From NCBI GenBank assembly GCA_008360955.1, contig LUCM01006345.1:1-64000 (forward strand): 64,000 nucleotides of DNA, in the 5' to 3' direction. This DNA is from Fasciolopsis buskii. Lineage: Eukaryota > Platyhelminthes > Trematoda > Plagiorchiida > Fasciolidae. Position numbers and translations under genes: made by a program. Positions 24,256 through 36,175 of the stretch are shown one piece after another. Within the stretch, counting starts at the first letter, position 1; each line of letters begins with the position of its first letter. The notes below the pieces were generated by a model. The model was not told the origin of the DNA. It did no database searches and was given only the letters and a program-made list of their open reading frames with translations.

Positions 24256-24670
24256 GAAATAAGATTTTCGACAAATAGTCATTTATACTAATCAATCACT
24301 ATCGTTCGTTGGCCCTCAGCCGGTAACACCTCTAACCTCTTTCACACGTTTGTATGTATATTTTCACTTCCTTACCCCTTGTATCGTATTATTCACCGGT
24401 ATATTCTAAAAGCTTGATTGGTACGCGTCTTGTTCTCCACTGGGACGGTTCAGAGATGTAGATGTAAATTATCCTTTAGCATAACGAAGTCAAGTATACT
24501 TTCCAGTCGAAATGATAATCGTGGATTTGTGCTTAGGTTATTGTTTATTTAAGTTAGAGAAAAGCAGGTGTTTTTCTGCTTTTATTATTTTTATGGCCAT
24601 CAGCGATGTGATAACTGTTACTGGAAGGGATTTGCTTACTCTTCTCCCTCTTCCTTAACCATATTCACAG

Positions 24671-24865
24671 CAAATCAACTTGTACGCGCAAGGGATCACT
24701 CCGCCTGATGTCGTGTCGTTCTTGGAGCAACCATCACGGATCTCGCCAGTTGGCACCAATGTGACTGTCGTACAACCGCCATCAGGGACCGAACAACGGA
24801 TAGATGGCGGTTCTAATAGTTCCAGTGTTGCGGTTGCGACCGGTACTGTTTCTGCAGAGCTACAG
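24671..24865 (+). CDS. AFAP1-like exon 2: end of PH1 helix and linker
   Basis: This 65-codon exon is in phase 0 at both ends. The acceptor is atattcacag and the donor is CTACAG followed by gtcagcc. The first residues, QINLYAQG, continue the PH1 helix from VWIR in the previous exon. That is exactly where AFAP1 has W-L-K-V-I-K-E-A, so the junction is well supported despite the 21.6-kb intron. The rest (TPPDVVSFLEQ, then Ser/Thr/Val-rich sequence) is linker without a recognised domain. The TTG at 24680 is not a start; the frame simply enters from the acceptor. Confidence 0.72.
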
Positions 24866-26602
24866 GTCAGCCATTAGTTTGTTTTGTGTCTTTATGTCTG
24901 CCGGTTTGCGTATTACTCTCATCCATTTCGTCCTCTATTCACTGTCCATTGGTGCATCACGAACTCTTGGGATCCATTCATACAACCGAGGCCTAATCCA
25001 TAGATGTAATTCCTAACTCGATATTTAGGACTTCCTTGGTTCTTCTCGAGGTAACTCAACCGTCAAGACTGAGATTAGTTGTCATTTTTCACTGAAAGTT
25101 AACCTTAATTCTATACATATGTATATATATCCTTTGTTATATTACATGTTGACTCATGACAGAGGTCTCTAAGATGCAGAAAACTGACAACCACGACCCT
25201 TAACCTTGGTGACATACAGTCACATAAGACACTAGTGGTACAAATAGACCAGGTCAGTTTTTTGTTCCATCCCATACATTCTGCTAATTTCTCTTGAATC
25301 GACTATAAGATGACTTTTGTCGTCTCATCTCCCCTCTACCCGTCATCGTTGTTGAGTGATCAAAAGCAAGTGATCATTTCCAAGGCACACTACTCATCCG
25401 CCCTTGGAAACGTACGCTACTTATTTGTTTGTATTTTTCTTTGAAACGCTCGTTCGTTTCTTTGCACATTACCAACCTCGTGTGCTTCCGTTTAATGTTT
25501 CCGAGTACTTCCGCAAACTATCATATACCACACGCAAACTTGTTCTTCATATGTTAGTATGAGGTCACACACACACACACGCGCACAAGCGTCTCGTTTG
25601 TTTGGCATATACTCTATAACTGTCCACCCTTCGGTAGAGGTAATTTTCTGTTTAGCCCTGCCCATCGTCGTTGAATTTCATTCCCTCTTATCGCTGACCC
25701 GGGCACATGAGTCATGACTGAATGTGCACCAGAAATGGACAATTGATCAATGTGTTCCCAACCCTCCAGTCTCTCATGTGTCTCATGTATCGCGCAATTG
25801 TACACACGAACCAGAGCATGACTTATCGATCTTGTCTAGCTTTATTCTGTTTCTCTACCCTGATTCGGCATTTTTTCTTATTTCCCAGAACTATGTATCT
25901 ATTTGGATGTGCTTGTCACGTTCCGCTTTCAGAAGAAAGACTGGCACGTCGGCATATGTGTACGTGGAAAGACTCAAGTGTATCTACGTAGAAAGTTGTT
26001 TTGTGAATCAGGTCGCTTATTTATATGATAATTAGACATAAACAGGGACAGTTGTTCATCCGAGTGCATGTTTCCGAGTGAAGCTCACTCGTGTTTCTTC
26101 TGTAATCGGTGCACACAATTTGCTCTACAGCTTTCAAACACTGCTACTTCTCGATAAAATTTAGTTTCTACTCACTGCTCCTTGTCAACAGAACTTTTCA
26201 TCCGGCTCTCTATTCGAGTATACGCACACATTCTACCGTAATACGAAGCATGAATACAGCCATTTCTCGGGTAAAGACTCTAAAGGTTCTCTTTCGTGTG
26301 CTCATTTGCATTATTGTGAGTGAATTTTTTGTCCTCCCGTTGGTTCTTTCCCTACCGGTGTTACACTTCTCTGTTTCTTGTGCGTATTGCTTGCTTGTAA
26401 AATGTAGCATTTTTCTAATAAAAAATCAAACCCAAAAGCAAACATTTAGCGTTTGCCAGAACATGGAGAGAAGAGTGACCGTTCGCAGATTGGTCACTCC
26501 TGAATTATCTTGGCTTGTCCTCTTCTAGAAAATAGTCTTTCTTTTTTGTTGTTAATGTCGATCATTAGCGCGAAACTTATGCTTGCCGAAATTCACTCGA
26601 AT

Positions 26603-26676
<74 letters not shown>

Positions 26677-27006
26677 GACATGCGAACAGTGGATTCCAAA
26701 ATCCCAAATATCAGTTCACCAGAAATCGAGGAGAAACCGAGGCGTACTGAAAGTAATTATTGCATTGTATAAACAAATGTAAACATGCCAGTACAAAGTT
26801 AATTGTCATAAGAACTGAATTAACCCACTGGTAGCCGATTCAATCTGATCAGATAAACCAGTTTAGTAGTGGAAAGTTTTGCAAATGTTTCATGTATTGA
26901 TGATTCTTACTATGGATCTGAACTTCTTGCTTTTGTTCGAAATTTTTTTGGGAAGAAGTTTTGGTCTTATCCACCTGATTTGATCCATTCTCTCGTTTGT
27001 TTTTAG
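24866..27006. other. Intron 2; contains microsatellites
   Basis: No gene is seen. A short (CA)n run lies at 25566-25580 and a (CT)15(AT)15 tract at 26607-26666. Overlapping open frames at 25722-26035 and 26109-26528 have no motifs and read like chance in pyrimidine-rich sequence. Confidence 0.6.
26607..26677. repeat. Compound microsatellite (CT)n(AT)n
   Basis: Fifteen CT units (26607-26636) pass directly into about fifteen AT units (26637-26666), then g and a short TA run. It is intronic and likely polymorphic. Confidence 0.95.
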
Positions 27007-27970
27007 GAGGATAGTGGATTTTCCGCACCCTTATCTTCGGGGAGTGAAGGGAACAGTGCTGACGGTGTGGTCTCCAATGCAAATAATCAGCATTCATTTC
27101 TAACAACTTCGGGAGTAGCTTCCAACCCACAATACCCAGCCCCTGCGGTCGAATTGTCCCCTCATTCCAGTTGGATCTCTCCATCGGCAGTAAAGTCGAC
27201 CGATTTGGACCAGATCCGCCTTAGACATAAGGAGAAAACAGTTGATGGTGTACCAAAATCTCGTCCAGTTTCACTTTTCAGCTCCAGCTCACGCACAACG
27301 TTACCTGCTAGCTTCCGCCCGTCCGGATTGTTACGTCGTGACCCTGTTGGTGGGGGTGGTGGTTTGTTATCTTCAATGCGTCGGAAAGTTGAGTCATTTC
27401 ACTCGAAACGTCTTGCTCGAAAATCTCTGCCACAATCTTTTATCAATCCAGGCGATTCTAGTATTTTGAACAAGTCAAACAGCTCAGCAGATCTAGTCTC
27501 GCAATCCATACTTGTGACTAGTTCTGGTCATCCTGTTCTCAGTCATGTCCCTTCTCCTGTTGTTACTGTCTATCCTCTTCACAGGCGAACTGGAAGTGAT
27601 GGCCAATGGACAGCGTGTAACGGACCTGCAGAACCCACGATTGTGGCACCACCTCCGGCGGCCTGTGTACTAAACTCTCCAACCCGCGCTGGTCCCGGAT
27701 TTGATTGGGCTCAGCTTGAAACTGCTTGTTCTCTGTTCTTTAGTTCACTCACTTCCAGTGGGACAGGCGGCTTGCGGCGCCCACATTCCTTTGCCTTGTC
27801 CGGACCTGTCGTCGCAGACTATGGGCATGGGCAATCTAGAGTGGGATCTTCGTTGAATATCTCTAGTCCACGACTAGGTCCGCTTCTTGATCTCAGAGCA
27901 CAACCAATGAATGCACAACGGAATTTGATGCAGTCGGATGTTGAATACCGGGACGATATAATTATTGCTG
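27007..27970 (+). CDS. AFAP1-like exon 3: long Ser/Pro/Arg-rich inter-PH linker
   Basis: This large exon of 321 codons plus one base enters in phase 0 after tctcgtttgtttttag and ends in phase 1 at GCTG before gtatgttt. The protein is probably disordered: it is rich in Ser, Pro, Gly and Arg and has no recognised domain. It contains GGGGGLLSSMRRKVESF, a basic KRLARKSLPQSF patch of the kind often phosphorylated by basophilic kinases, and a C-terminal acidic YRDDIIIA that leads into PH2. In vertebrate AFAP1 the linker between the PH domains is about 100 residues; here exons 2 and 3 give close to 390. The exon is open along its full length, which at this size argues for real coding sequence. Confidence 0.75.
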
Positions 27971-29264
27971 GTATGTTTTATGTTGGCATTATTCCTTTGT
28001 GTCGTTAATGAATCCGATCCCTCAATACCGCGACTGCATAACACAACGGATAGAGAGGTAATGGTTACTTTTACGGAGGTCATTATTGCGATGTCTCCAA
28101 TCGGATTTGTTGATGTTGGTTTGCCTTTAGCTTCCAAAGGCTGTCAGGTTTCCAGCATGCTTCGTTTGCATTCATGTGAATATACGTGCTCATGATGCTT
28201 CGGAAGTGATTGGCTATGAATAGAATTTCTCACACCCATGGTCATTCGTTTCTGGCTACTCAGTACATCCATGCGAAGTCGCTCTGCCCTGAAGGGGAAC
28301 ATAAATGCTAGAAATAGGACGTTTTGCAGCCTGACTCATTTGATTAATTGCTCTTCATTGATTATTTCTTTTCATTTCATTGGAGGGCGTGTTGCCCATA
28401 CCTTCGGAGATTTCCTATGCTGTTAAGGATAGCCGGCAACTTTGATAAAGATTCACAGAAAGTGCCAAAAGCCCAAGTGGTGTAACGATTATTTGGGTGT
28501 ATTCTTTGAACAATCAAGACATCGAGGTGTGGCATGAGGTTTGGTCTTGCCGTTTGCTTATGTCAGGTAAATTATGAATTAGTGGAATAGGTCCCACATT
28601 ATCTCCACAAAAGCGTAAATTTTGAATTCTACTACTCCAAAACAGATTCGGCGATGGAAATTGGCCCGATTCAGTTCACTCCTGGTTTTCGGAAGGTTTC
28701 CTCATGTAACTCTTCACGCCATTTCTTTAAGAAACAGTGGAAACGTTGGCGAATTCCATTTGCTCTGATGGTCTGGTTATAACTGGACAACTGTTTTGCT
28801 TATTCTTAGCGTAAACCGTTTGCAATACTACCTTCATTCAGTTCAGTTTTCCCATCAAATGGATTTGTAGGTCTACGTCCTGCCTTTGGTCGCTACCACG
28901 TGAAGAGACCAATAAAACCATGGGAAGCAAACAAAAAACAGCTACTAGGAGGCGTCTTCTGTATCAGTAGTATGTTCTGCATAAATATGGATGAACAAAC
29001 TTTCCCCGGAAGCACACAAATGGATTTCATAATCATCGCTGCTTGTCAGTTATGCATAACCATTGTTTTCCTGCCTAACCATCTCCACACTTTCCCATTT
29101 TTTGGGCTGTCAGTAGAATCTCATCTAAGCCGTTAGGAGCGTGAGTCGATGAGGAATCTGTTTAGGAGTCGCACTGCGTAAAAGCTAGAATTAAATCCAC
29201 TCTATTACGGCAGTCAAGAACGGTCTCTAATCGAGAACGCTTCGTATTTTCAAGTTAGAAATTC
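27971..29264. other. Intron 3, first part; nothing recognised
   Basis: The frame of exon 3 runs on to a stop at 28006-28008, which would truncate the protein if the intron were retained. Beyond that I see no gene or repeat until the palindrome at 29265. Confidence 0.5.
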
Positions 29265-29288
29265 TTTACAATCAAATTTGATTGTAAA
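29265..29288. repeat. 24-bp perfect palindrome before the 645-bp repeat
   Basis: TTTACAATCAAATTTGATTG followed by TAAA reads the same on both strands. It ends three bases before copy 1 of the 645-bp direct repeat and is absent before copy 2. Confidence 0.9.
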
Positions 29289-29291
29289 ACT

Positions 29292-29936
29292 TGCCTTGAG
29301 AAAGACTACCCACGGTAGTCGAAACGTTGGCGCATTACATCTACCAACAACGCTGTGTTATTAATATTATATCATTCACAATAAATTAGAAATTCTTTCA
29401 TTAACCGTGCCAGTTTTGATTACGCGTGAGTACAGTCTTCATAGTAGATTGCCTCGTACTCAAGGTTTTACACGTCGCGGCCCAGTCCATTTCGTAATAA
29501 AAGTATTGATAGAATGGTGGATAAACCATCCATAGGTACTAAGTCAAAAAATTATCAAATGAGCAAAGAATTATAATACAGGAACACCATCTACTGAGAT
29601 GCCTAGCCTAGCACTTAGTTCCTCCGGAAATCCGGCGGGAGGATTTAGTGGACTACAGATACGCTTTCCTCCTTTGAGGCGGTTTAATTGTTAAGTGTTT
29701 CAGACCTTTTTGTCATTTCAGCAGCTAACCACGTTGATTCTTCTTCCAGTGGTTGCTTGTCTATGTGGACTTTATAAGTCGTGCGGTTATATCTGTTGGC
29801 ACGCAACGTGTACTCCGCGCTCTCTAGCACATGAGCTTACTAGAAGGATTGGGTCCTGAGGTCCGGTATTCTACGCCTAACAAAAACTCTAGTGATGTCA
29901 CTTTTTCACTGAACTTCAAGAAGACGAATATTTAAA
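29292..29936 (+). repeat. 645-bp direct repeat, copy 1, hammerhead-like 5' end
   Basis: This sequence recurs at 31231-31875 with a constant offset of 1939 and no difference that I could find by eye. It begins TGCCTTGAGAAA, then a perfect 7-bp hairpin GACTACC-CAC-GGTAGTC (29304-29320), then GAAAC, then a second hairpin GTTGG (29326-29330) with CCAAC (29344-29348). That layout resembles the hammerhead ribozymes found in the terminal repeats of Penelope-like elements, although the CUGANGA core is degenerate. The copy ends exactly one base before the only N in the window (29937). It has no long open frame. Confidence 0.85.
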
Positions 29937-29937
29937 N
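29937..29937. other. Single ambiguous base (N)
   Basis: The only undetermined base in the window sits directly at the 3' boundary of repeat copy 1. It may mark a closed assembly gap or join. Confidence 0.95.
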
Positions 29938-31230
29938 ACGCTTGAATATTTACCTAACACGGCAGCAGATAATTTATTTCCCTTTGAATTGTTAACCCAC
30001 TGAGAACAGGACAGTGGTTGACAGGACTGAGCCATCTCGAAATTCTGCCAGCACAACTGGAAACAACAGCGGTGAATGTACTGTATTTATCCTCCTTTGG
30101 TTTGTTTGGCCTAAGTTCTCTGCATGAAAGATGCTCACCGTGGTCCTACTGGTCACTGAGATTACGGTCATGGTCAGAGTAACTGGGTAGTGCGATTTAT
30201 GACGCGACAGGCAATGCGAAGCAGGGTAAAAGCGAAGAGCATTTCCATTTGGAAACTCTTGAGGGAATATTGATCGAACGTGTCGAATTTGTTGATTCAT
30301 TCGGTCATTCGGTCGTTGATACTCATTTCAAGCCATACCGGAATGGTTCACCAGAAGGCCAAACAGAAGCACAAACCCAGATGCTGATTATCGAAGTGTA
30401 AATATTACATTGATGGTACCAAGTTAGTACGTCGAAAATGGAGTGCCATTTGACAGAAAAGTTGAACACCGTAAACAATATTTCCCGTCTGGACGTCCCA
30501 TTCTGTCGGTGTTTAGGGCAGTGACCATACAGCGTAGAAAACAGGCCCCGTGAAACAAATTGGCAATCACTCGTTCACGGGTTAGTGGAAAATTTACATT
30601 TATAGTTTAATAAGAAAACTGTAGTAACCATAATTCAGCTTGCTGCCATGTGTTCATACAATTTTGGTGCTATCCAGGAGGGTGAAGTGTTGTTTTTACT
30701 CGCACATCTCTTCTTATTTATCAATCATTTGCAAAAGCAAATGTAATTACGTAATTATTCAGATGACATCAATTTGATCCAGTGCTGCGAGTAGCACATT
30801 CGTCCTTCCGCCTCTCTGCCAGCATCTAAAATGTTACTCCATCCAGCGTAAGGTTCAGGGAACTTATATTTTTGTTCGTTTTCTTTTCTACCAAGCTTTT
30901 TGCTATCAACCGACAAGTGACACTTCCACCCATATTGTTATATTTCACGTATTTGCCAGTGGGTCGGCACTGATGGTAACCCTTAGAGCTGTGATCCATC
31001 GGGAACAGTAGGCGGGCATGGAGAGAAGTAGTGTTCATTGGTCGTACTTTCAAGACGGCCAAAGGCTCTTGGCGATGGCAATTCGACCTTACATGACGGA
31101 GCAGTCTGTAGTGTTGAATACATGAATGTAACAAAAGTTTATTCTTTGCGACTAAATGAAATCATCTCATTAAAAGAACTATGAACGAATATCCGGACCA
31201 AACGACGTAAGGAGTGTATCGAAAAATCGA
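29938..31230. other. Spacer between the two 645-bp repeats
   Basis: This stretch of 1,293 bases holds no recognisable retroelement coding sequence. Minus-strand open frames at 29992-30300 and 30826-31134 lack RT or GIY-YIG motifs. Confidence 0.5.
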
Positions 31231-31875
31231 TGCCTTGAGAAAGACTACCCACGGTAGTCGAAACGTTGGCGCATTACATCTACCAACAACGCTGTGTTAT
31301 TAATATTATATCATTCACAATAAATTAGAAATTCTTTCATTAACCGTGCCAGTTTTGATTACGCGTGAGTACAGTCTTCATAGTAGATTGCCTCGTACTC
31401 AAGGTTTTACACGTCGCGGCCCAGTCCATTTCGTAATAAAAGTATTGATAGAATGGTGGATAAACCATCCATAGGTACTAAGTCAAAAAATTATCAAATG
31501 AGCAAAGAATTATAATACAGGAACACCATCTACTGAGATGCCTAGCCTAGCACTTAGTTCCTCCGGAAATCCGGCGGGAGGATTTAGTGGACTACAGATA
31601 CGCTTTCCTCCTTTGAGGCGGTTTAATTGTTAAGTGTTTCAGACCTTTTTGTCATTTCAGCAGCTAACCACGTTGATTCTTCTTCCAGTGGTTGCTTGTC
31701 TATGTGGACTTTATAAGTCGTGCGGTTATATCTGTTGGCACGCAACGTGTACTCCGCGCTCTCTAGCACATGAGCTTACTAGAAGGATTGGGTCCTGAGG
31801 TCCGGTATTCTACGCCTAACAAAAACTCTAGTGATGTCACTTTTTCACTGAACTTCAAGAAGACGAATATTTAAA
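31231..31875 (+). repeat. 645-bp direct repeat, copy 2, hammerhead-like 5' end
   Basis: This is the second copy of the repeat described at 29292, with the same hairpin pair near its start (31243-31259 and 31265-31287). It is followed by CATGAATAC, unlike copy 1. It is preceded by unrelated sequence, which argues that the repeat borders are real element or segment ends. Confidence 0.85.
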
Positions 31876-32579
31876 CATGAATACTTTATGGATATCTTTT
31901 CGCAACTACCACGTCTCCGAATCCCACATAGAGGACGACATAACTCTTCATTGCAACTTATTGATCGAAACCCAACTAAAATATCAAGCGAATCAAAAAT
32001 GAGTGAACCTACGTAGGAAGAGCTGTTCGTTGAAGTGTGTGAATACAGAAGCGGATTTCTTGGACCGTTGAGATCATTAAAGCCTTTAAACTTCATTCAA
32101 AAAGTCCTGCTTGTGGCACTTACCCTACTCCACTGGTCAGACTTTTAATTCATTTTGTCATGCATTGGTTACTCTTATCTTCAAACTTGATTCGCTTCAG
32201 TAGACATTGTGCACCGAAGTTGTTTATTCGCTAACGGTTAGAACACTTACCTCAACGACCTGGGTCAAATGAGATTCATCGTCGATCCGATAGATCATTT
32301 TGTGCCTTCGGTATTCTCAGCCTCAGCATTGCTGATGCTGTAGTTCCCAACCAATCTGGTGATGATCCAAGTGTGTAGCTTAACGCACGCCACCACCGTT
32401 GTTGACTTGGAGCACAGTTTGTAGTCCACTGTCTGCCAAATCGCTATAACTCGTGCTACCGGCCTACTTAGAACCAGTTATTTCTCTTTCTTAGTCCACT
32501 TTTCCGGTCTGTGGTTTCGTTAACATCGACTCAACTGACGACCCCTTTTATCTTAATAACGTTGGATACAGGTCGGCTA

Positions 32580-32960
32580 AATTGCCGTTCTTCCCCAGTG
32601 TCATGAGTCATTCGCAGATTGTCGATCATTCTGGCGTATGCCTGTGGACTCAGATCATGCTTTGGTCCGGGGGCGCTTTTGTTTGCATTCAGTCTGTGGT
32701 CCCACCAAGAATAAAATCAAGTGTTCTCATCAATTGTTTCTGAGTGATAGTCTCCTATATGAATTTCATTCGGAGCTTTCTTCGGTATTATCTTCACAGT
32801 GAAACACCCTGGATCCGAGCGAATATTGGGAGCACATTCGGAAAGCTCTGTACTCAGCAGCGTCTGTCTTTCAGAATTCTACGCCACATGGGGCTCAAAG
32901 ACGATGAATATAATCGGCCCCAGTTGCCTACAGCTAAACTAACCCACAATTTCCTATAGC
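32580..32960 (+). pseudogene. RTE-like LINE fragment: endonuclease end and linker
   Basis: On the plus strand, DSDHALVRGRFCLH (from 32649) matches the S-D-H-A-L-V end of the RTE endonuclease. Farther on, YWEHIRKALYSAAS matches the linker start (H-W-x-x-I-R-K-A-M-Y-S-A in related elements). The frame is broken between and after these pieces. Unlike most elements here it lies in sense with the AFAP1-like gene. Confidence 0.6.
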
Positions 32961-35900
32961 ATTACATAGTGACGAGTTTTTAGATATTTGAATTGGCTAA
33001 TTCGATTGCATTAACTTTCTCCTGCGCATTGGGCCCTCCGACCAACGTCTTTGCCAAAAAGATCACATCCTTTCCGGGATTGTTGACCTGTATTTATCCG
33101 CCGTTGACGTCCGTAACATAGGCGGTCTTGTTACTGCAATCCCGAGTTTATTGAGTCACTCAAACTCCTCAGAAATCGTGATTCCAAGTTAAACCTACTT
33201 CAATTTGTGCTAGGTGGCGTTATGTAAATGTATATATTTTGCACGAGTCTGAATATAGATCAGGTATCGTTGGAATCCTGCGAAGGATGAAAACGATAAG
33301 TGAGTAAGAAGAAAGAAAAAAGAAACAATTTTTGTTGTACACCCCATATGATAGCTTCCCTGTCCTTCGCTTCTGCCTCATTGGCTGTCCATGATTCCAG
33401 TTGCCCAAACCGAAGTAGAGGGTTGACCTAGGAAAACCCTACAAGATCTGGTTCCTCCACATTGGGTGTCCAGCTTGTCTTTGTATTTGCTCACGGATTT
33501 CTCCAAACCATCGCTGCACTCTGGTGGGTACATAAGTAATAGCAAAGTCCCGTCGTATGTTAGTCGCAGACGATCGTCTCCTGATTGAGATAATTGCTCG
33601 GCATAGCCTGACATAGCTGGAATAAGTTTTGTGTGTACCTGCCTATTGTTTGTTTTTCCATGCTCCTTTTTGCGCGTTTTGGCCAAGGCAGGAAGAAACA
33701 ACACGGCTACCGGGCTTCGAATTAGTATGGAGGTATGAAGAAGTTGCTAACGGCTTTGACACTGTTTGGTGCTTCTCGCCCTTTTTTAAGCTGGGCCCAA
33801 GAGGCGGACGCTGTGATGTTTCTGTTATCAAACGGATTCACTCATCAGTTTGTTTTATAATATCGACGTAAGCTTGGCTCCCACGTCCTTTTCTAGTCCT
33901 CGAATGTTTGTCGGACCGCCTGATCCGGTTCCATTGCCTGCTTCCTTGTTCGACTGTCGTTGAGTTGTGTACTTTTATTTCCCCCTATTATTGTTTAAAA
34001 TAATGGGACCACAGTGTGTTTTGGATGTGTTTGGTTCTGACTGATTCCGCGTTTCCCGGGGTCAGTCGAAAGGATAAAAACGAAAGCTACATGAGGCTTT
34101 GCTAACCATTTTTCGTAATTCCTCTTTGTCCCTTCTTTTCAAGCATAATTTTTGGTTTCTTTGTGAATGAGGAGTCATCCAGCAAGCAGACAAGTGATTG
34201 ACTTCTCGTTTAGAGTCGGTGATCAAATTTCCAGTTCAGAGAGCTTTCGATCATTCAATATCAGGTTCCCAGCGCTGTAAGGGCTTTCGGTAGAATCGGC
34301 AGACGATGGTTTCAGCTTATATTTATCTGCTAGAATACAATGCCCTTCAAAATTACACTATTTGTTGATGGCTCACGTAACAGTACTGCCGTCAGACTCA
34401 TGACTTTCTATGGAAAGATCACTATCCAGGTACTGTTACTCCACCCGAACGATTTGGTAACTGAGAATTATCCGAATCATTCATCACCGAACATTGGCTA
34501 TCACGTCGTGACTCAGTTTGGTTAAATCGTTTTTTTTTGTTTTGAAATTAGATAAACCCAGTATGCCTTCATACGCCATTCACAGATGTTGAATGAGAAA
34601 TCATGGATTAAGACGAAGACAATTAGAAATCCTATATTAGGCCTAATCCAACCAGTGTGTCGTGACATCCGTTAGTCTTAGTCTACAAGGCGTGTTCTAC
34701 ACTATTGTGGACCTTTCAGTGCCTGTACTTATGTTCATTGCGATACGTCAAAATGGACTACCGATAAACAACACTGGATAAATGACAAAACCAAAGCATC
34801 TAGAAATACATATGCTGTTAAAGCATGCCACGTGAACTGGACCATAGAAGTGACAACAAAAACCCTGGGATCAAAAACAGGCACGTTATACGACCTAAAA
34901 AACGACTGCGGGCATATTTACTGTGTGCGAACATACAACGCGACAAAACAATTTACTGTACTGTCGATAGGCCATCCTAAATCAACCCGTGTTGTGGTAA
35001 ATCGGAGAGATTTTGACAACATCCGGTACTCGTGGCTGTAGGAAAAGGGCGCAGCCAAACCATTCTGATGGACGAATTTGAAACCTATGGTGTGGATTTA
35101 TGTGGTAGGTTAACGCAGATTGTGAACATGTGCTGTTCATGTACACGTATAGCATGAATTTTGGTCTCCGATTCCCGAATTCCCGTATGGTTCTGTATAT
35201 GCTCTACTGTGTAGGAGGGGAGAGGTGCACATAACCGCGATTGCTACGTGCTGTCCTTTATTTCCTCTTTCGCTTAAACACACCAATCACGTAGTGAATT
35301 TTACTGTCCTCATCTCCAACAGTTTGGAATCTATGAGAAATCGTGTCAAGTAAGCTCATATCAGTAATTTATTTAAAATACCTGGGAGGATTTATCTCGG
35401 CGTTTATCGGACATCGGTCTTGTGTGCCGTGATAAATCAGGTAACCATCGATTTGACTGTGGACATGAAGTTAGTTTCAAAAATATGTGCATCTGCGAGA
35501 ATCGGCAAATTAAATTCCATTACACTGTTGTTGCGGTCAGTATCACCAGTGATGATGAATATGAATATAAGTGCTTCGCAAAATAGTCTATCGAGTGTCA
35601 ACAGCACGTCACTTTGCATGCCATGTTGACCTTAATAGACTAATGTCATACTGAGTTAAATGAGATGCTAAAGAGGACCGTCCACTGAATTTGACAACTT
35701 TCGAACCCAAAGCGATAGATAACAATCTAACACTGGCTATCTAACTTCTTTTTTTCCTTTCTACCTCCTTCATTTTTCTCCACTTATCATAATTTATCAG
35801 TAATTTCGCATATTTTTACCATTGTTATTGATCCGTGAAAGTGTTCATTGCTGAATTGTAGGCTTGTAGTTTCCAAAGTTCTAGTAACACAATAGACAAT

Positions 35901-36107
35901 GACATTAATATTTGTTAAAGCTTCCAGGCCAATCTTCACGATTTACTATGCCTGTGAATTGTAACTAGTAGATACTGGCTAATTTAGGTAGATTTCTCGC
36001 TATGGTGGTCAAAATACAGAAAGTTCATTTCTATAGATGTCAATATTTATGCTGTTTGGGCAGGTAATCCTGAATCCTTAAGAGAAGCGTCCAAATGTGC
36101 TTCTCTG
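32961..36107. other. Intron 3 sequence, one low-copy repeat, no gene
   Basis: Near 33230-33445 the sequence (GTCTGAATATAGATC, TTGGAATCCTG, then ACCGAAGTAGAGG) resembles 44860-45090, so both carry pieces of one repeat family. An open frame at 34832-35041 (69 codons) has no motif. Otherwise nothing is seen. Confidence 0.45.
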
Positions 36108-36175
36108 TGACCCCGTAGTTCAGCTGGTGGAGCAAACGCGGTGCTGATGAGCTCGTTGGAATCCCACCGAGACCG
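36108..36175 (+). repeat. tRNA-derived SINE-like head
   Basis: CCCCGTAGTTCAGCTGGTGG and AGCAAACGCG resemble a tRNA D arm and A box. GTTGGAATCCC, 35-40 bases on, resembles a decayed B box. No closed cloverleaf could be drawn, so it is a tRNA-derived relic rather than a gene. Confidence 0.45.

Noticed and set aside
25722..26035. Two overlapping plus-strand frames in intron 2
   Set aside because: They cover the same pyrimidine-rich bases in two frames and neither has motifs or fits the exon phases.
34832..35041. 69-codon frame beginning NWTIEVTTKTLGSKTG
   Set aside because: Coding-like but no homologue recognised, no ATG and no matching splice sites; left as unassigned intron sequence.
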